Source: Leucocoprinus leucothites (taxonomy: Eukaryota; Basidiomycota; Agaricomycetes; Agaricales; Agaricaceae). From it: DNA of 64,000 bases. Position numbers and translations under genes: made by a program. Of the stretch, positions 43,106 through 53,613 are shown piece after piece (position 1 is the first letter of the stretch; the number at the start of each line of letters is the position of its first letter). Below the pieces are notes generated by a model. It was not told where the DNA came from. It did not search any database and was given only the letters and a program-made list of their open reading frames with translations. The stretch covers positions 930,001 through 994,000 of the forward strand of contig JAACJO010000003.1 in assembly GCA_013368445.1 (NCBI GenBank). The letters are read 5' to 3'.

Positions 43106-44563
43106 AGACGGCCAATTTGAGGTTGAAGTCAAACAGTTGTGTTAGTGATCCAAGTGTCACTGAAGTGAGGGTATTGCAAGGAAGATTGATAGGAGGAAAT
43201 GGTGGGGAGCTGCTCTCTTTTGAGGCTTTCAGATGCCCCTGTGGTCATCATGCTGGTACATGGCAAAGTGACGATGGCATAAGCAGAAGATTATCCGGTA
43301 ACCTAACAAATCAGTGGAGGCATCTCACACGGCGTAACGCCCCTATTTTCACTGCAGGGATCATTTTTTGATTTTTATTATTAATAGCACACTCCCTGGT
43401 ATGTACATGCGGCCCGCCCAGGTATTCGAAAAGCATGGAAGTCTATGTCTGCCTCTAGATGCCCTCCCCTATATGTCTGTTCTTTGTTCGCACTCGCATG
43501 CACTCTCCACTGACGGCCGAGATTTATCCTTACCTTCGGGATCAGGAGACACCAGTGGTTTATCCCCAGCGGATCTACTGGCGTCGAGATTTGACGTCGA
43601 ATAGAATCAGCCTTGTCTCGATATTCGTCTACACGCAGCTCAGGCTTATCTTGAATTGTCAAGATCGTTCAGTTAATTCATTCTGCACCGAAAAATACAC
43701 TCGCTCCTTCGCTTCTAAGTCTCGCGTTGCATCTGAAGATAAGTTTTTCTCGAATGTATCGTTTCGTTTAGGAGGCACTGTTAGTCCATGATGTCCGGAA
43801 CACATGGATTTACCGAGGACAACGGGCCAAAGATGTTAATCATGGATAATGCCTGCCCATGCTCTTGGGAACCAGGCAGTCCCAGCGTGATTAGACGATT
43901 ATTCACAACAACAAAGTCACTGAACTGAGCTCGGACGAATCGGGTATCATGTAGACGGAGCCCCGTAGCGGTTAGAGAAAAAGGATGTAAAAGCAAAGGG
44001 ATCACCGCACCCGGCCCCATGTACTCATGTCTCTTGAGATATTGCAGCCTGCACGTCCGCACAAACCATTACAATGTGTGATAAACACGCCATTGCGTAA
44101 AAATGACCAAAAAATAATACGATACAGAGCGCACAACAAATGACACAGGCGTCGATAGAAGAAATAAAATATCAGAAACTTGATGAGAAGTTATATAAGA
44201 ATGCTAGTCGGGTTCAGCCTCGAGCCTTAGGCTCGTTCCATGTAAGCGAGGGAGCACGATACTGGATTAGCCCCGGCTCTGCCAGGCTACAAGTCTCAGG
44301 CACTCCATAAGATCAACTCTGGTCGCTCCGCTCTATCCTTCCTGGAAAGGTTGGATATGTGATAAATACTTCCGTATCAAATTCTTCATACTTTTATCTC
44401 ATTAGTATTGGAGCCGCGAAGACACCGCTTCGAACTGCAGCAGCGCGATGATCAGGAGTGTCAGGGCATCTGTTATACTCATGAAATGACAAGGGGCGGA
44501 TGGACAAAATAACATCACTCACATAATCCGCTGGATGTTTGTGAAGAGCGGTGACTTGAGAAG
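43106..44563. other. Intergenic interval between the two paralogues
   Basis: Short frames on both strands (for example 43459-43791 plus, 43381-43662 minus) show no recognisable domain or convincing splice structure. No further copy of the shared motif was found here. Confidence 0.45.
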
Positions 44564-45102
44564 TTAATCGGAATCCTCTGGCACCCTTGCGGCGGTGCTC
44601 CCCTCGTATTGTTGCTGTTGTTGTTGGTACATGTAGGCCATGTAACGTAGCTGAGCTGGGGTTGCCGGGTGGTCGATGAAAGCCCAAGGGTCAAAACCTG
44701 GCTCTCCAGGGAAAAACTGCGCCTGTGTGGGCGCTCCTAAAATAAATGAGCATATGATACCGAAAGTGAGCTTACAGTGGAATCGGATAACGTACGTCTA
44801 CCACTGGAGTTATACCCACTACTAGTACTAGAGCCACCGCTATACGTCCTGCTCTTTCTATTGTCTGGGTCGTTGATATAAGCTTTCGACAACAATTCAA
44901 CGAGTGATGTCGACTTACTTGGAGCTCGGCGGCTTTGGCGTGTCCTGGTCGGTTTAGCATCTAGAGTGACGTTATTGAAAGACCCGACAATCTTGACGCA
45001 AGCGGTATAGGAAACGTTTTTCTGATTCCCTTTAACATAGTAAACATTCCTATCCACGTTTGCGTCCTCGCAGCCAGTGTTGACGTCCTCCCAAGCATCC
45101 AT
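44564..45102 (-). CDS. Small protein with YY-G-Q-N-SY-A-VK repeat motif, paralogue 2
   Basis: Exons 45102-44796 and 44736-44564 (donor GTACGT, acceptor TTTTAG, 59-nt intron) give 159 residues. Residues about 18-52 form the motif shared with paralogue 1 (NVYYVKGNQKNVSYTACVK, IVGSFNNVTLDA). A basic Ser/Arg-rich segment follows (PTRTRQSRRAPSKS; SGGSSTSSGYNSSG). The second exon encodes QFFPGEPGFDPWAFIDHP and a hexa-Gln run near the C-terminus. There is no signal peptide or membrane helix. A TATA box lies about 130 bp upstream on the minus strand, and a second, tandemly duplicated promoter copy lies further out. No known family is recognised. Confidence 0.65.
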
Positions 45103-45187
45103 TGATGTTCGACGCTGAGTTCGCGTAATTTGGGCGGTTTCAAAAACGTGAGTTGGACAAGTAGTAATGTGTTGAAAGGTGAGTGAT

Positions 45188-45260
45188 TGTCGCGGGGTTC
45201 AGAGGTGCAGTAAGACACTGAAGGATCTACCGATTTATACTTTTGAGAGACGGTATAGTA
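45188..45260 (-). promoter_or_regulatory. Promoter copy 1 with TATA box, upstream of paralogue 2
   Basis: On the minus strand TATAAAT occurs at 45239-45233, about 130 bp upstream of the start codon at 45102. The surrounding 70 bp (GTCGCG, GGTTCAGA, GTGC, ATACTT, GACGGTATA on the plus strand) recur at 45327-45405. Confidence 0.6.
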
Positions 45261-45326
45261 TATCTTGGTGGTCCTAAATCAGGGTTAACTTCGCTGAGTA
45301 AGAAATGTGTTAGGAGAGGGGTCGGA

Positions 45327-45405
45327 CGTCGCGAGGTTCAGAAGTGCTGAAAGATGCAAGTCAAAGGGTCTATTTATACTACTTTCCAGGAGATGACGGT
45401 ATATT
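45327..45405 (-). promoter_or_regulatory. Promoter copy 2 with TATA box (diverged tandem duplicate)
   Basis: This is a diverged duplicate of 45188-45260 in the same orientation. It contains TATAAATA on the minus strand (45378-45371) and the same ordered blocks. It could give an alternative start with a long leader, or be a leftover of a lost tandem gene. Confidence 0.55.
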
Positions 45406-45824
45406 GCACTGGATTAGGGAACCCGAGGGATGTCAATCGCCAGGGACAATGCTTTTGAAAGGCGAATGCCTCATCTCAGATAGCACGCTCTATTCCTTTA
45501 CACCTTAAATTAAGCCTTTCAGGATCGAACTCGACGGTAAATAGTGGTGTGATAACCGCCATCACTGCCCTTATGTGTCCCCTCCTTATCTGTCTTTGGC
45601 AAACCAATGAATCTCCGACAGTCACAGCGACCAGTCACGGTCGAACCTTCTCTCGAAACGACTATCTCCCCCACGCTTGACGAGTATTCTGCCACTACAC
45701 ATGCAGCGAGGGACACTGAAACGCGGCATTTCTATCCACTTTCACAGCCCTGCTGTAGTGTAATAAATCTCGGATAGGGTAGTCGCACAGTGGCGTATGT
45801 TAATTTCTTTCAGGTTTGACACAT

Positions 45825-46060
45825 TTATACAGGTAGTTCGGGGATTCCTTCTCTCTTCCCATGTTTCGTTTCGACTTGAAACCGACACGCGGTATCTGGA
45901 CTATTGCCACGCATAAAAAGCAAGTTCCTGTTCATTCGGTAGCCTTTTTTTGTCGATAGATCATAACCAAGATGTGTTCTGCCCTCAAGATTCCATACAG
46001 TTTGCGACACGGCAAACTCGATTTGATACTCGATACTCCATGGACGATCGATCCGAGAGG
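45825..46060 (-). pseudogene. Possible coding remnant
   Basis: The minus strand is open from about 46060 to 45825 with a protein-like composition (RPWSIEYQIEFAVSQTVWNL). There is no clear start, and upstream continuity (around 46070-46200) requires frame changes. No family is recognised. It may be chance or a decayed host gene. Confidence 0.25.
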
Positions 46061-46554
46061 CAGTAACTCCACGATTCCGGGACCATCATGGGGTAGTATG
46101 AGCCGACCTCGGACTTTGTGCCTTCAGGTTGCTAACTGGTTCGTAGATTAGGGGGGACTAGAGAATAGCCAATGCATGGAGTAATGGCCAGCTTCAAGGT
46201 TTCGCTGCCTTTGAAAGCTGACGGTGCACCTCGTCGAGTCCTATTACCGCTGCATAGCATTTGGGCTCGCCAATCATGGCGATGTCTTCTGCTTCAACGG
46301 TGACGATGTGAATGGCCGCATCAAGATTCCGACAATTGATGACCGTGACAGCAACCGGTATGACATTGCCTATTTCTCCAACTTAAACGCTGGTTGAACG
46401 GAGTTTAACAGTTGTATTATATTTGTATTATGTGAGCAACGATGATGATTGTAACGGTCGCGGGGGCATGAAACGTCATAGATCACAATAAATCCAGCGT
46501 TCCTATCAGGCCAAATCAATGGCCAGGTTTTCTCCACCACCACCACCTCTAGGC

Positions 46555-47335
46555 TGTAGAGATTGTGAGTTCGGTTGCTCATGAAAATGGCAACCTCTCG
46601 CAAATCTCTAGTGATCTTAACCACTCGGATCACTGTTGATTTCAGAGTGCCCACGAGCCGCCCACTCCTTTTCTGGTTTCGGTATCTATCCACCTCCATT
46701 CCTCCTCTTTTTCAACTTTCCTCTTCCGAATTTTATGTTCAAATTTTCATTCTTGCGTCGTCATGTTGTCATAATAATGTACCTGTAATCTGTATTGAAT
46801 TATGTACTTGTAATTGCTTTGTATAATATTGTACTGACATCTCTCCATCTCAACCTATGCCCATTTTTCCTCTTCCCTCTAACTAGTCCACTGCCTCGAT
46901 AATGTACTTGTATTGCGTATTTATTTAGCCCCTGTTTCGTGTACATTTCGAGCCGCTTTATTGTTCTTTTCTTTTACTTTCAATTTTCCTTTTTAATCTT
47001 CTTTTCATCTTTCTACTTCGAAATATTCGCTCAAAATTATTACTTCTTGTTGTATTTAAACCCTGTACAAGCTGCAGTTGCAGATCATCGAATTTACTGC
47101 CTATCTCACTTGTCTCTAATCGTCTGAACTCATCTCAAATTTATCTGAATCAAAACCTGATTTATTCCTGTATCTACTACATCTCGAAGTTTTCCTCTTT
47201 TCCTAAACTCATCTCCACTCGTTCTCTCGTCGTTCCGCCTCCTAGGACGTCGTCTTCGGTCCAGAAGCCCAACGGCTGTTGGAATCGGCCGTGCTTGCAG
47301 TTTTATTTTGTTGTAAAAGGGTTTATTACTCTTCA
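46555..47335 (+). repeat. 5' LTR of the Gypsy element
   Basis: It begins TGTAGAGATTGTGAG and ends ACTCTTCA, with TG...CA borders. It is 781 bp and nearly identical to 53609-54389. Confidence 0.97.
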
Positions 47336-47360
47336 ACTGGAGCCCACCGCGAGGGGCTTC
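47336..47360 (+). promoter_or_regulatory. Candidate primer-binding site
   Basis: CTGGAGCCCACCGCGAGGGG follows the 5' LTR at once. The TGG at its start can pair with the CCA end of a tRNA. Nearly the same sequence follows the LTR of the old minus-strand Gypsy near 3795-3776. The priming tRNA was not identified. Confidence 0.6.
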
Positions 47361-47532
47361 AAAACCGAAACCTTTGTCCACAATACCTCGTAACCTTGCC
47401 CAGGAACTAGCCCTATCACTACATAATCCCAATAACCTCTCTTCTGACACCCTTGTGACCGCCGAAGAATTTCTCTCATTTGCTTCTGACTCCAGTACTC
47501 TCACCGATACTTCCTTTCATCTTGATCCCTTC

Positions 47533-49867
47533 ATGGCTGACGCTGGCGGACAACTACCTGGCGGATTTGACGGTGAGCCACTGCAACCACCAAATAATCA
47601 AGAACAAGCACCAGTCCCACCTGGATATGTTGCTCAGCATTTCCCCCTTCCACCTGGTCAGGCTCCTCCTGGCTTTGAACCAGCCCAATTTCCTGCTCAG
47701 CCTGATGGTCAACCACCTCCACCACCTAATCAACAACCCTTCATCATCTATCAGCCTCCAGCACCTCGTCATATGCCCTCTCGTTACGATCGGAATGCTC
47801 CAAAATTTGATGGACATCCCAGATCATCTCCGAAGATTCTTCGAGGAAGTAGATATGCTTGGAAGGGAATGTGGACTCAACCAACGAGAGTTGATTGTCC
47901 ACACACTTCGTTACCTTGATAGCCGGGACTATGATGCTTGGACTAGCCGTCCATCCGCTGCTGGTGCCGATTGGATTCGCTTCAAGGAGGACATATTAGC
48001 AATGTACCCAGGAGCGGAGGATGATGCGAGATATAACGTTACTGACCTCGAAGTCTTCGTCGAAAGACATGTGGCCAAGCCCATGCGAGATCGGTTCCAG
48101 TTTGGGGAATATTATCGCGAGTTCTTGACGCGATCTGCTTGGTTGTTGAACCGAAACCTAATTTTGCAAAGAGAGCGAAATAAACTCTTCCTCAGTGGAT
48201 TCCACATCGATTTCAGGCAGCAATTACGCACCCAGCTTCGTATCCAGGATCCGAGGCATGCTCTTGATGAACCTTGGGATATTGACGATGTTGAGGGCGC
48301 TGCACGATTTTTACTCGATGGAACTGGTTCAGGAAACGTGCTTACATTGTCTACACCCTCTCCATCACCTCCTCCAACCTATCCTGTCGCTCCTGCCCCT
48401 CATTTCACTCCGTCACCTCGCGAAACATTTGATATGTCTTCTATTGAGCAGATCCTGACTTCTGATGCATTTTTGAGTCGATTGGCTGGGAAACTCAATG
48501 TTCCCGCTCGTAGCAATCCTCAGTCATCGTATCAGCCTCCTTTCCAACAAAACTCACCGCAGCAACGACAAGCCTGGCCTTGTGGCTTCTGTCATAGCAC
48601 AGAACACATGTTTAGACGTTGCCCAAGCCTCGATGATTATCTTCGTCATGGTTTATGCATCCGGGACGGCTCCAATCGCATCTGTATGCCTGATGGTACA
48701 TCAGTATCGCCTCAGGTCGCTCCTGGTCGAAATATGAAGGAAAGAATCGACAATTGGCATAAATCGCGCTCACCTGCGAGTGTCCCAGCTCAGGCCAACA
48801 TCCTGGAGGTTTACCCATCGAGATCGATCGCTTCTAGCCCCTCCTATACTCCTGTCACTTCCTCAATGCCATATTCCACTTCTCACACCTCCCAGGATGA
48901 AGAAGAGCTTGCCAGGCTCGAAGCGATCGCTCTAGCCACTATGAAACGTCAGGATGAGATTAGGAGGCGTTCTGGTAATGCAGGAAAGGCCAGGAACGCA
49001 CCACTAACGCCAAAATCGACGCCCACTGTTCCTAATCCATCTCAGAACGCTCCAGCTACTTCCTCCACTTCCCCACCTTCCAAACCACCTCACACTTCGA
49101 ATTCCGCGCCTCCAAAGCCTTCTACACCCGACCCGCATACCCAGGGACAGCAATATCGATTCGCTGCACCAATTGAGGACCCTAAGACCGTTAGGGATGT
49201 CATACAACGAAGCCTGGATGGTCCAGTCACCTTAACTCAAAGGGAACTCTATGCAATCGCTCCAGAGGTCAGAAGACATATCAAAGAGCAGATTACTACT
49301 CACAGGGTGCCTGTAGGACCTCCAGCAGGTGCTACCCTGCTCGAAAACGCTGGAAAAGACGCCGATCTTGCAGTATCTTCTGTTATCCAACACCATCTCT
49401 CTTCTCCTCCCTATTCCATCATTGTGGCCAATCCTGTCGAAGAACTTCGCACAATCCCTCTTGAAATCGATGGAAAGGTGACGGTTGATGCTATCCTTGA
49501 CGAAGGGTCACAAGTTATTGGGATCCGACGCGATGTCTGGGAGAAATTGGGCTTACCTCTCCATAGGGACCAGAGTATTATGATGGAATCTGCTAATGCG
49601 ACCAAGGAATTGACTCTGGGACTTCTTCGAGACCTTCCTGTTCGTATTGGGAGCAGTATCTTCTATCTCCAGGTCCAAGTTTTCGAGCACGCACCTTATG
49701 AAATGCTCCTTGGTCGTCCCTTCCTCACACTCACCCAAGCCCAAACTCACCATTACTCCAATGGTGACTCTCATATCACCCTCTTCGACCCTAATACCAA
49801 AGAGACCATCACTATTCCCACTTCGGTTCGAGTCCGGGTACCTGTCCAGTCAAATCCGGGTTTTTGA
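47533..49867 (+). pseudogene. Gypsy Gag - protease polyprotein (one frameshift)
   Basis: This is the capsid and aspartic-protease polyprotein. The first in-frame ATG is 47533 (MADAGGQLPGG), leading a Pro/Gln-rich segment. The capsid region follows (FFEEVDMLGRECGLNQREL ... WTSRPSAAGADWIRFKEDIL), then a CCHC knuckle CGFCHSTEHMFRRC (about 48577-48618), a disordered linker, TLTQRELYAIAPEVRRHIK, the protease active-site motif ILDEGSQVIGI (about 49493-49525) and the end FEHAPYEMLLGRPFLTL. The frame changes near 47810-47820 (GATGGACATCCC), so the N-terminal 95 codons are out of phase with the rest. The rest is open to the TGA at 49865-49867. DEG instead of DSG/DTG at the active site may be natural variation or damage. 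Confidence 0.92.
49858..49864 (+). promoter_or_regulatory. Candidate -1 ribosomal frameshift site GGGTTTT
   Basis: The gag codons GGT TTT are followed at once by the stop TGA and preceded by G, giving the heptamer G GGT TTT of the X XXY YYZ type. A -1 slip leads directly into the pol frame, which is open from here (GGG TTT TTG AAC) to 50181. Confidence 0.55.
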
Positions 49868-52800
49868 ACATCGATGATTCGGTTAAAGAAGACCGAGGAG
49901 ACATCACATCACAAACTGGTTCCCACCATCCAATCACATCACATCATCAATCACCTTCCATATCCGTCACTCATATATCTCTATCCATGATCTCTCCCCT
50001 TGCCTACACCACCACAGCCTTTGCTCCCATCCACAAGCCCCAGTCAATATACGAAATTTGCCTATCCGAAATCAACCGGAATGATTCCGAACTCGAAATT
50101 TCCAGTCTTGCATACAAGAAAGTTGCCAACAGAATTAAACCAGTTTCTACTACACTTCCAGAGAATTACCGGATCGTTCGCTGAATACCCACCGATCCAC
50201 TTGAGTCTATGCCATTACTTCCTACACATCCTCCCAAATTCGCTCCCGGCACTCGCTACACTCTTGAACGCATGCAATCAATGAATATCAATCCTGACAG
50301 CTTCTTATGGCCCGAAGAGGAGAAATTAGTCCACCACCTTATCCGAATGCAGGAACTTGGCTTCGCTTGGAGCGAAGACGAGAAAGGAAAGTTCTCGAGT
50401 GACTATTTCGATCCCATCATCATTCCCACTATTGAACACATTCCCTGGTCGCTTTGCAATATCCCCATTCCCCCCGGCATCTTTCACAAGGTTGTTGACA
50501 TCATCAAGGCCAAGATTGCCGCCGGTGTCTATGAACCTTCCAGCTCTTCCTATCGCTCCCGGTGGTTCTGCGTCCTGAAGAAGGATGGGAAATCACTCCG
50601 ACTCGTGCACGATTTACAGCCATTAAATGCCGTCACCATCAAAGATGCTGGAGTACCACCTATTCTTGAAACTTATGCTGAGTCCTTTGGCGGTCGTGGC
50701 TGTTATGGCATCTTTGACTTATTTGTTGGCTTTGATCAGCGCGCTCTCGCTCCCGAATCTCGCGATCTCACTACATTCCAAACCCCTCTCGGCACCCTTC
50801 GTCTCACCTCCATTCCTATGGGTTACACCAACTCTATGCAGATCCAGCATGGAGATCTCACTTTCCTACTTCAAGACGAAATTCCTGACATCGCTGTACC
50901 TTTCGTTGATGATGTTCCGGTCAAGGGACCAAAAACCCGATATGAAACTCGTGACGGCTTTGAGACCATTCCTGAAAATCCGAAAATTCGTCGTTTTGTC
51001 TGGGAGCATCTCCAGAATGTCAACCACATTATTCAACGCATCAAGCATGCTGGCGGCACATTTTCTGCATCCAAATCTCGCCTCTGTACACCTTCTGCAG
51101 TCGTTGTGGGTCACCTTTGTACCTATGAAGGTCGTCTTCCAGACACTACTAGAGTGCAGAAAATCGTTGATTGGCCTCCCTGTTCCGATCTCACCGAAGT
51201 GCGAGGCTTCCTTGGCACTCTTGGTACTATTCGCATTTTTATTCCGAATTTTTCGGCAATTTCTCGACCACTGGTTAGGCTCACAAAGAAGGGAGTGGAG
51301 TTTCGCTTTGGAGAAGAAGAACAGGTTGCTATGGATGAGTTGAAGGAGCTAGCTCGAAATTCGGCATCTATTCGATCATTGGACTATTCCAGCACTAATG
51401 AGGTCATTTTAGGTGTTGATACCTCGAAAATCGCTGTTGGATACATCCTTGCACAACTAGGAGACAACTCCAAGCGCTATCCTTCAAGGTTTGGATCGAT
51501 TACACTCAATGAACGCGAATCCAGGTATTCCCAAGCGAAGTTGGAGTTATTTGGGCTGTTTAGAGCGTTGAAGGATGTCAGGATTTGGATTATTGGAGTG
51601 CTGAATTTAGTGGTTGAAGTGGATGCGAAGTATATCAAGGGTATGATCAATAATCCTGATATCCAGCCCTCGGCTTCGATAAATTGTTGGATTTCGGCGA
51701 TTTTACTCTTCGATTTTCGTCTTAAGCATGTCCCAGGGAAGGAGCATGGTCCAGATGGTTTATCTCGACGTCCACGAGCCCCAGAAGACCCCGAAATCAA
51801 TGACGATTATGAGGAATGGATCGACTCTGCCAATTCCTTCAGCTTTTCGCATCCAATTTCTCATAATTCCTCTGCACCTCTTTCCTCTTCCTCAGACGAT
51901 TTCTGGTGGCCCTGGGCCTCAAATACATTCGCTATCGAAATTCTGAATGAAACCGGCTCGCTCCAATTATCACTATATTCCCTAGGACACCTTACACCTT
52001 CCTCCACCACTTCCCCTTCACCCCAAGTCGAAATCCTTTCAAGCGTCACTTCCCATTCATCCCCATCGTCTCATCCCACTATTCCTCGTTCTGAGAAAGC
52101 AGAACTTCACGATCTTGAGCTCAAACGAGTTGAAGCGTTCCTAATCAATCCTAAACGACCACCTGACATGTCTGATGACGACTACAAACGGTTTATTCGA
52201 TTTTCGTCGGGATTTTTTGTGCGAGATGGCAGGCTTTGGAAGAAGGATCAGAAGATGAAACACAAGTTGGTAGTGCCCAAAGAACGTCGCTACGAGCTCA
52301 TTCACCAGGCTCATGATGAGATGGGTCACAAGGGTATATTCACAGTTCGACTTCGACTTTTGGAGCGATTTTGGTGGCCACAACTCGAGCAAGATGTCCG
52401 CTGGTTTATCAAGACATGCCACGAGTGTCAAACGCGATTATTCCATAATTTTCACATTCCCCCAACTGTTCCGATTCCCTTCACACTCTTCCGGAAGGTC
52501 TATATCGACACCATGTTCATGCCAAAATCAAATGGATACCGCTACATCGTCCACGCTCGCTGTTCACTCTCCTCTTACCCAGAATGGCGCATGCTTCGCT
52601 TGGAGAACGCTCGCACACTTGGAGCTTTTATCTTCGAAGATATCCTTTGCAGATGGGGTGCTGTAGAAGAAATTGTGACGGATAATGGACCAGCCTTTGT
52701 CCAAGCAACTGAATTCCTCTCCCAGCGTTACAAGATCAATCATATTCGCATTTCACCTTACAATTCACGGGCAAACGGTCCAGTCGAACGGAGACACCTG

Positions 52801-53613
52801 GATGTTAGGGAATCATTGGTAAAGGCTGCAGGAGGTGAAGAAAATCGTTGGGGAATGGTGGCACCTTCAGTCTTTTGGGCAGAGCGAATTTCTATTCAAA
52901 AATCGACAGGATATTCACCCTACTACATCGCACATGGTGTGGAGCCACTTTTACCATTCGATCTTGCTGAAGCGACGTATCTAGCTCCTCCTCTCACTAA
53001 ACCACTTTCCACTACCGACCTCATCGCTACCCGAGCTATCCAGCTTCAGAAACGACCTCAGGACCTTGCTAGGGTCAAGGAACTTGTCCTCAAGGCTCGA
53101 TACGACTCTATCCGCCATTTCAATGAGAAGTATTCGAATAAAATCCGAGATTTTGACTTCTCACCAGGTTCTCTTGTATTAGTCCGAAATTCGCGATATG
53201 ACCACGATGTGGGCAGCAAAACCAAGCCCAGATATTTCGGACCACTTATAGTACTCAAGAGAACAACTGGAGGATCGTATATCCTTGCAGAGCTCGACGG
53301 ATCGATTTCCAAGCTTCGTTTTGCGGCATTTCGACTTGTTCCCTATTATCCAAGGGATATCCGAGCCATTCCTGTCACCAAACTCACCGACGCGACGCCT
53401 GAAGCACTCGAAGACATGACATACGATCCAGAATCATCCCATTCTTCCCAGACAACCCCACCTCTCACCGTCAATGTCGCATTTTCTCCACCAAGCACCA
53501 CCACTCTCCTGCACTTCTTGACACCTTCCAGACACCACCAACTCGAAATTTCACCACAACTTTGTCAGTACACTGCCCGGGAGGTCAGTATGAAGTGTAC
53601 CCAGCAGATGTAG
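49864..53613 (+). pseudogene. Gypsy Pol: reverse transcriptase - RNase H - integrase (one TGA stop)
   Basis: This is the replication and integration polyprotein. The frame runs from the frameshift site and is open except for TGA at 50182-50184, where the reading IVR-stop-IP suggests Arg (CGA). The ATG at 50209 opens the remaining 1134 codons. RT: LRLVHDLQPLNAVTIKD, GIFDLFVGFDQ (motif A) and VPFVDDVPVKGP (motif C, both Asp kept, about 50898-50912). RNase H: VILGVDTSK, RYSQAKLELFGLFRALKD and FDFRLKHVPGKEHGPDGLSR. Integrase: zinc finger HDEMGHKG ... CHECQTR, then catalytic Asp in YIDTMFMP, Asp in VTDNGPAF and Glu in NGPVERRH. There is no chromodomain. The frame ends at TAG in the first bases of the 3' LTR. 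Confidence 0.95.

Noticed and set aside
46215..46384. Short plus-strand coding-like stretch (SYYRCIAFGLANHGD ...)
   Set aside because: Only about 55 codons, without start, splice sites or family match. It cannot be told from chance.
47480..47816. Leu/Pro-rich start of the 47480-49867 frame as a separate protein
   Set aside because: It is the out-of-frame reading of the Gag N-terminus. The Pro/Gln-rich frame from 47533 fits Gag better.
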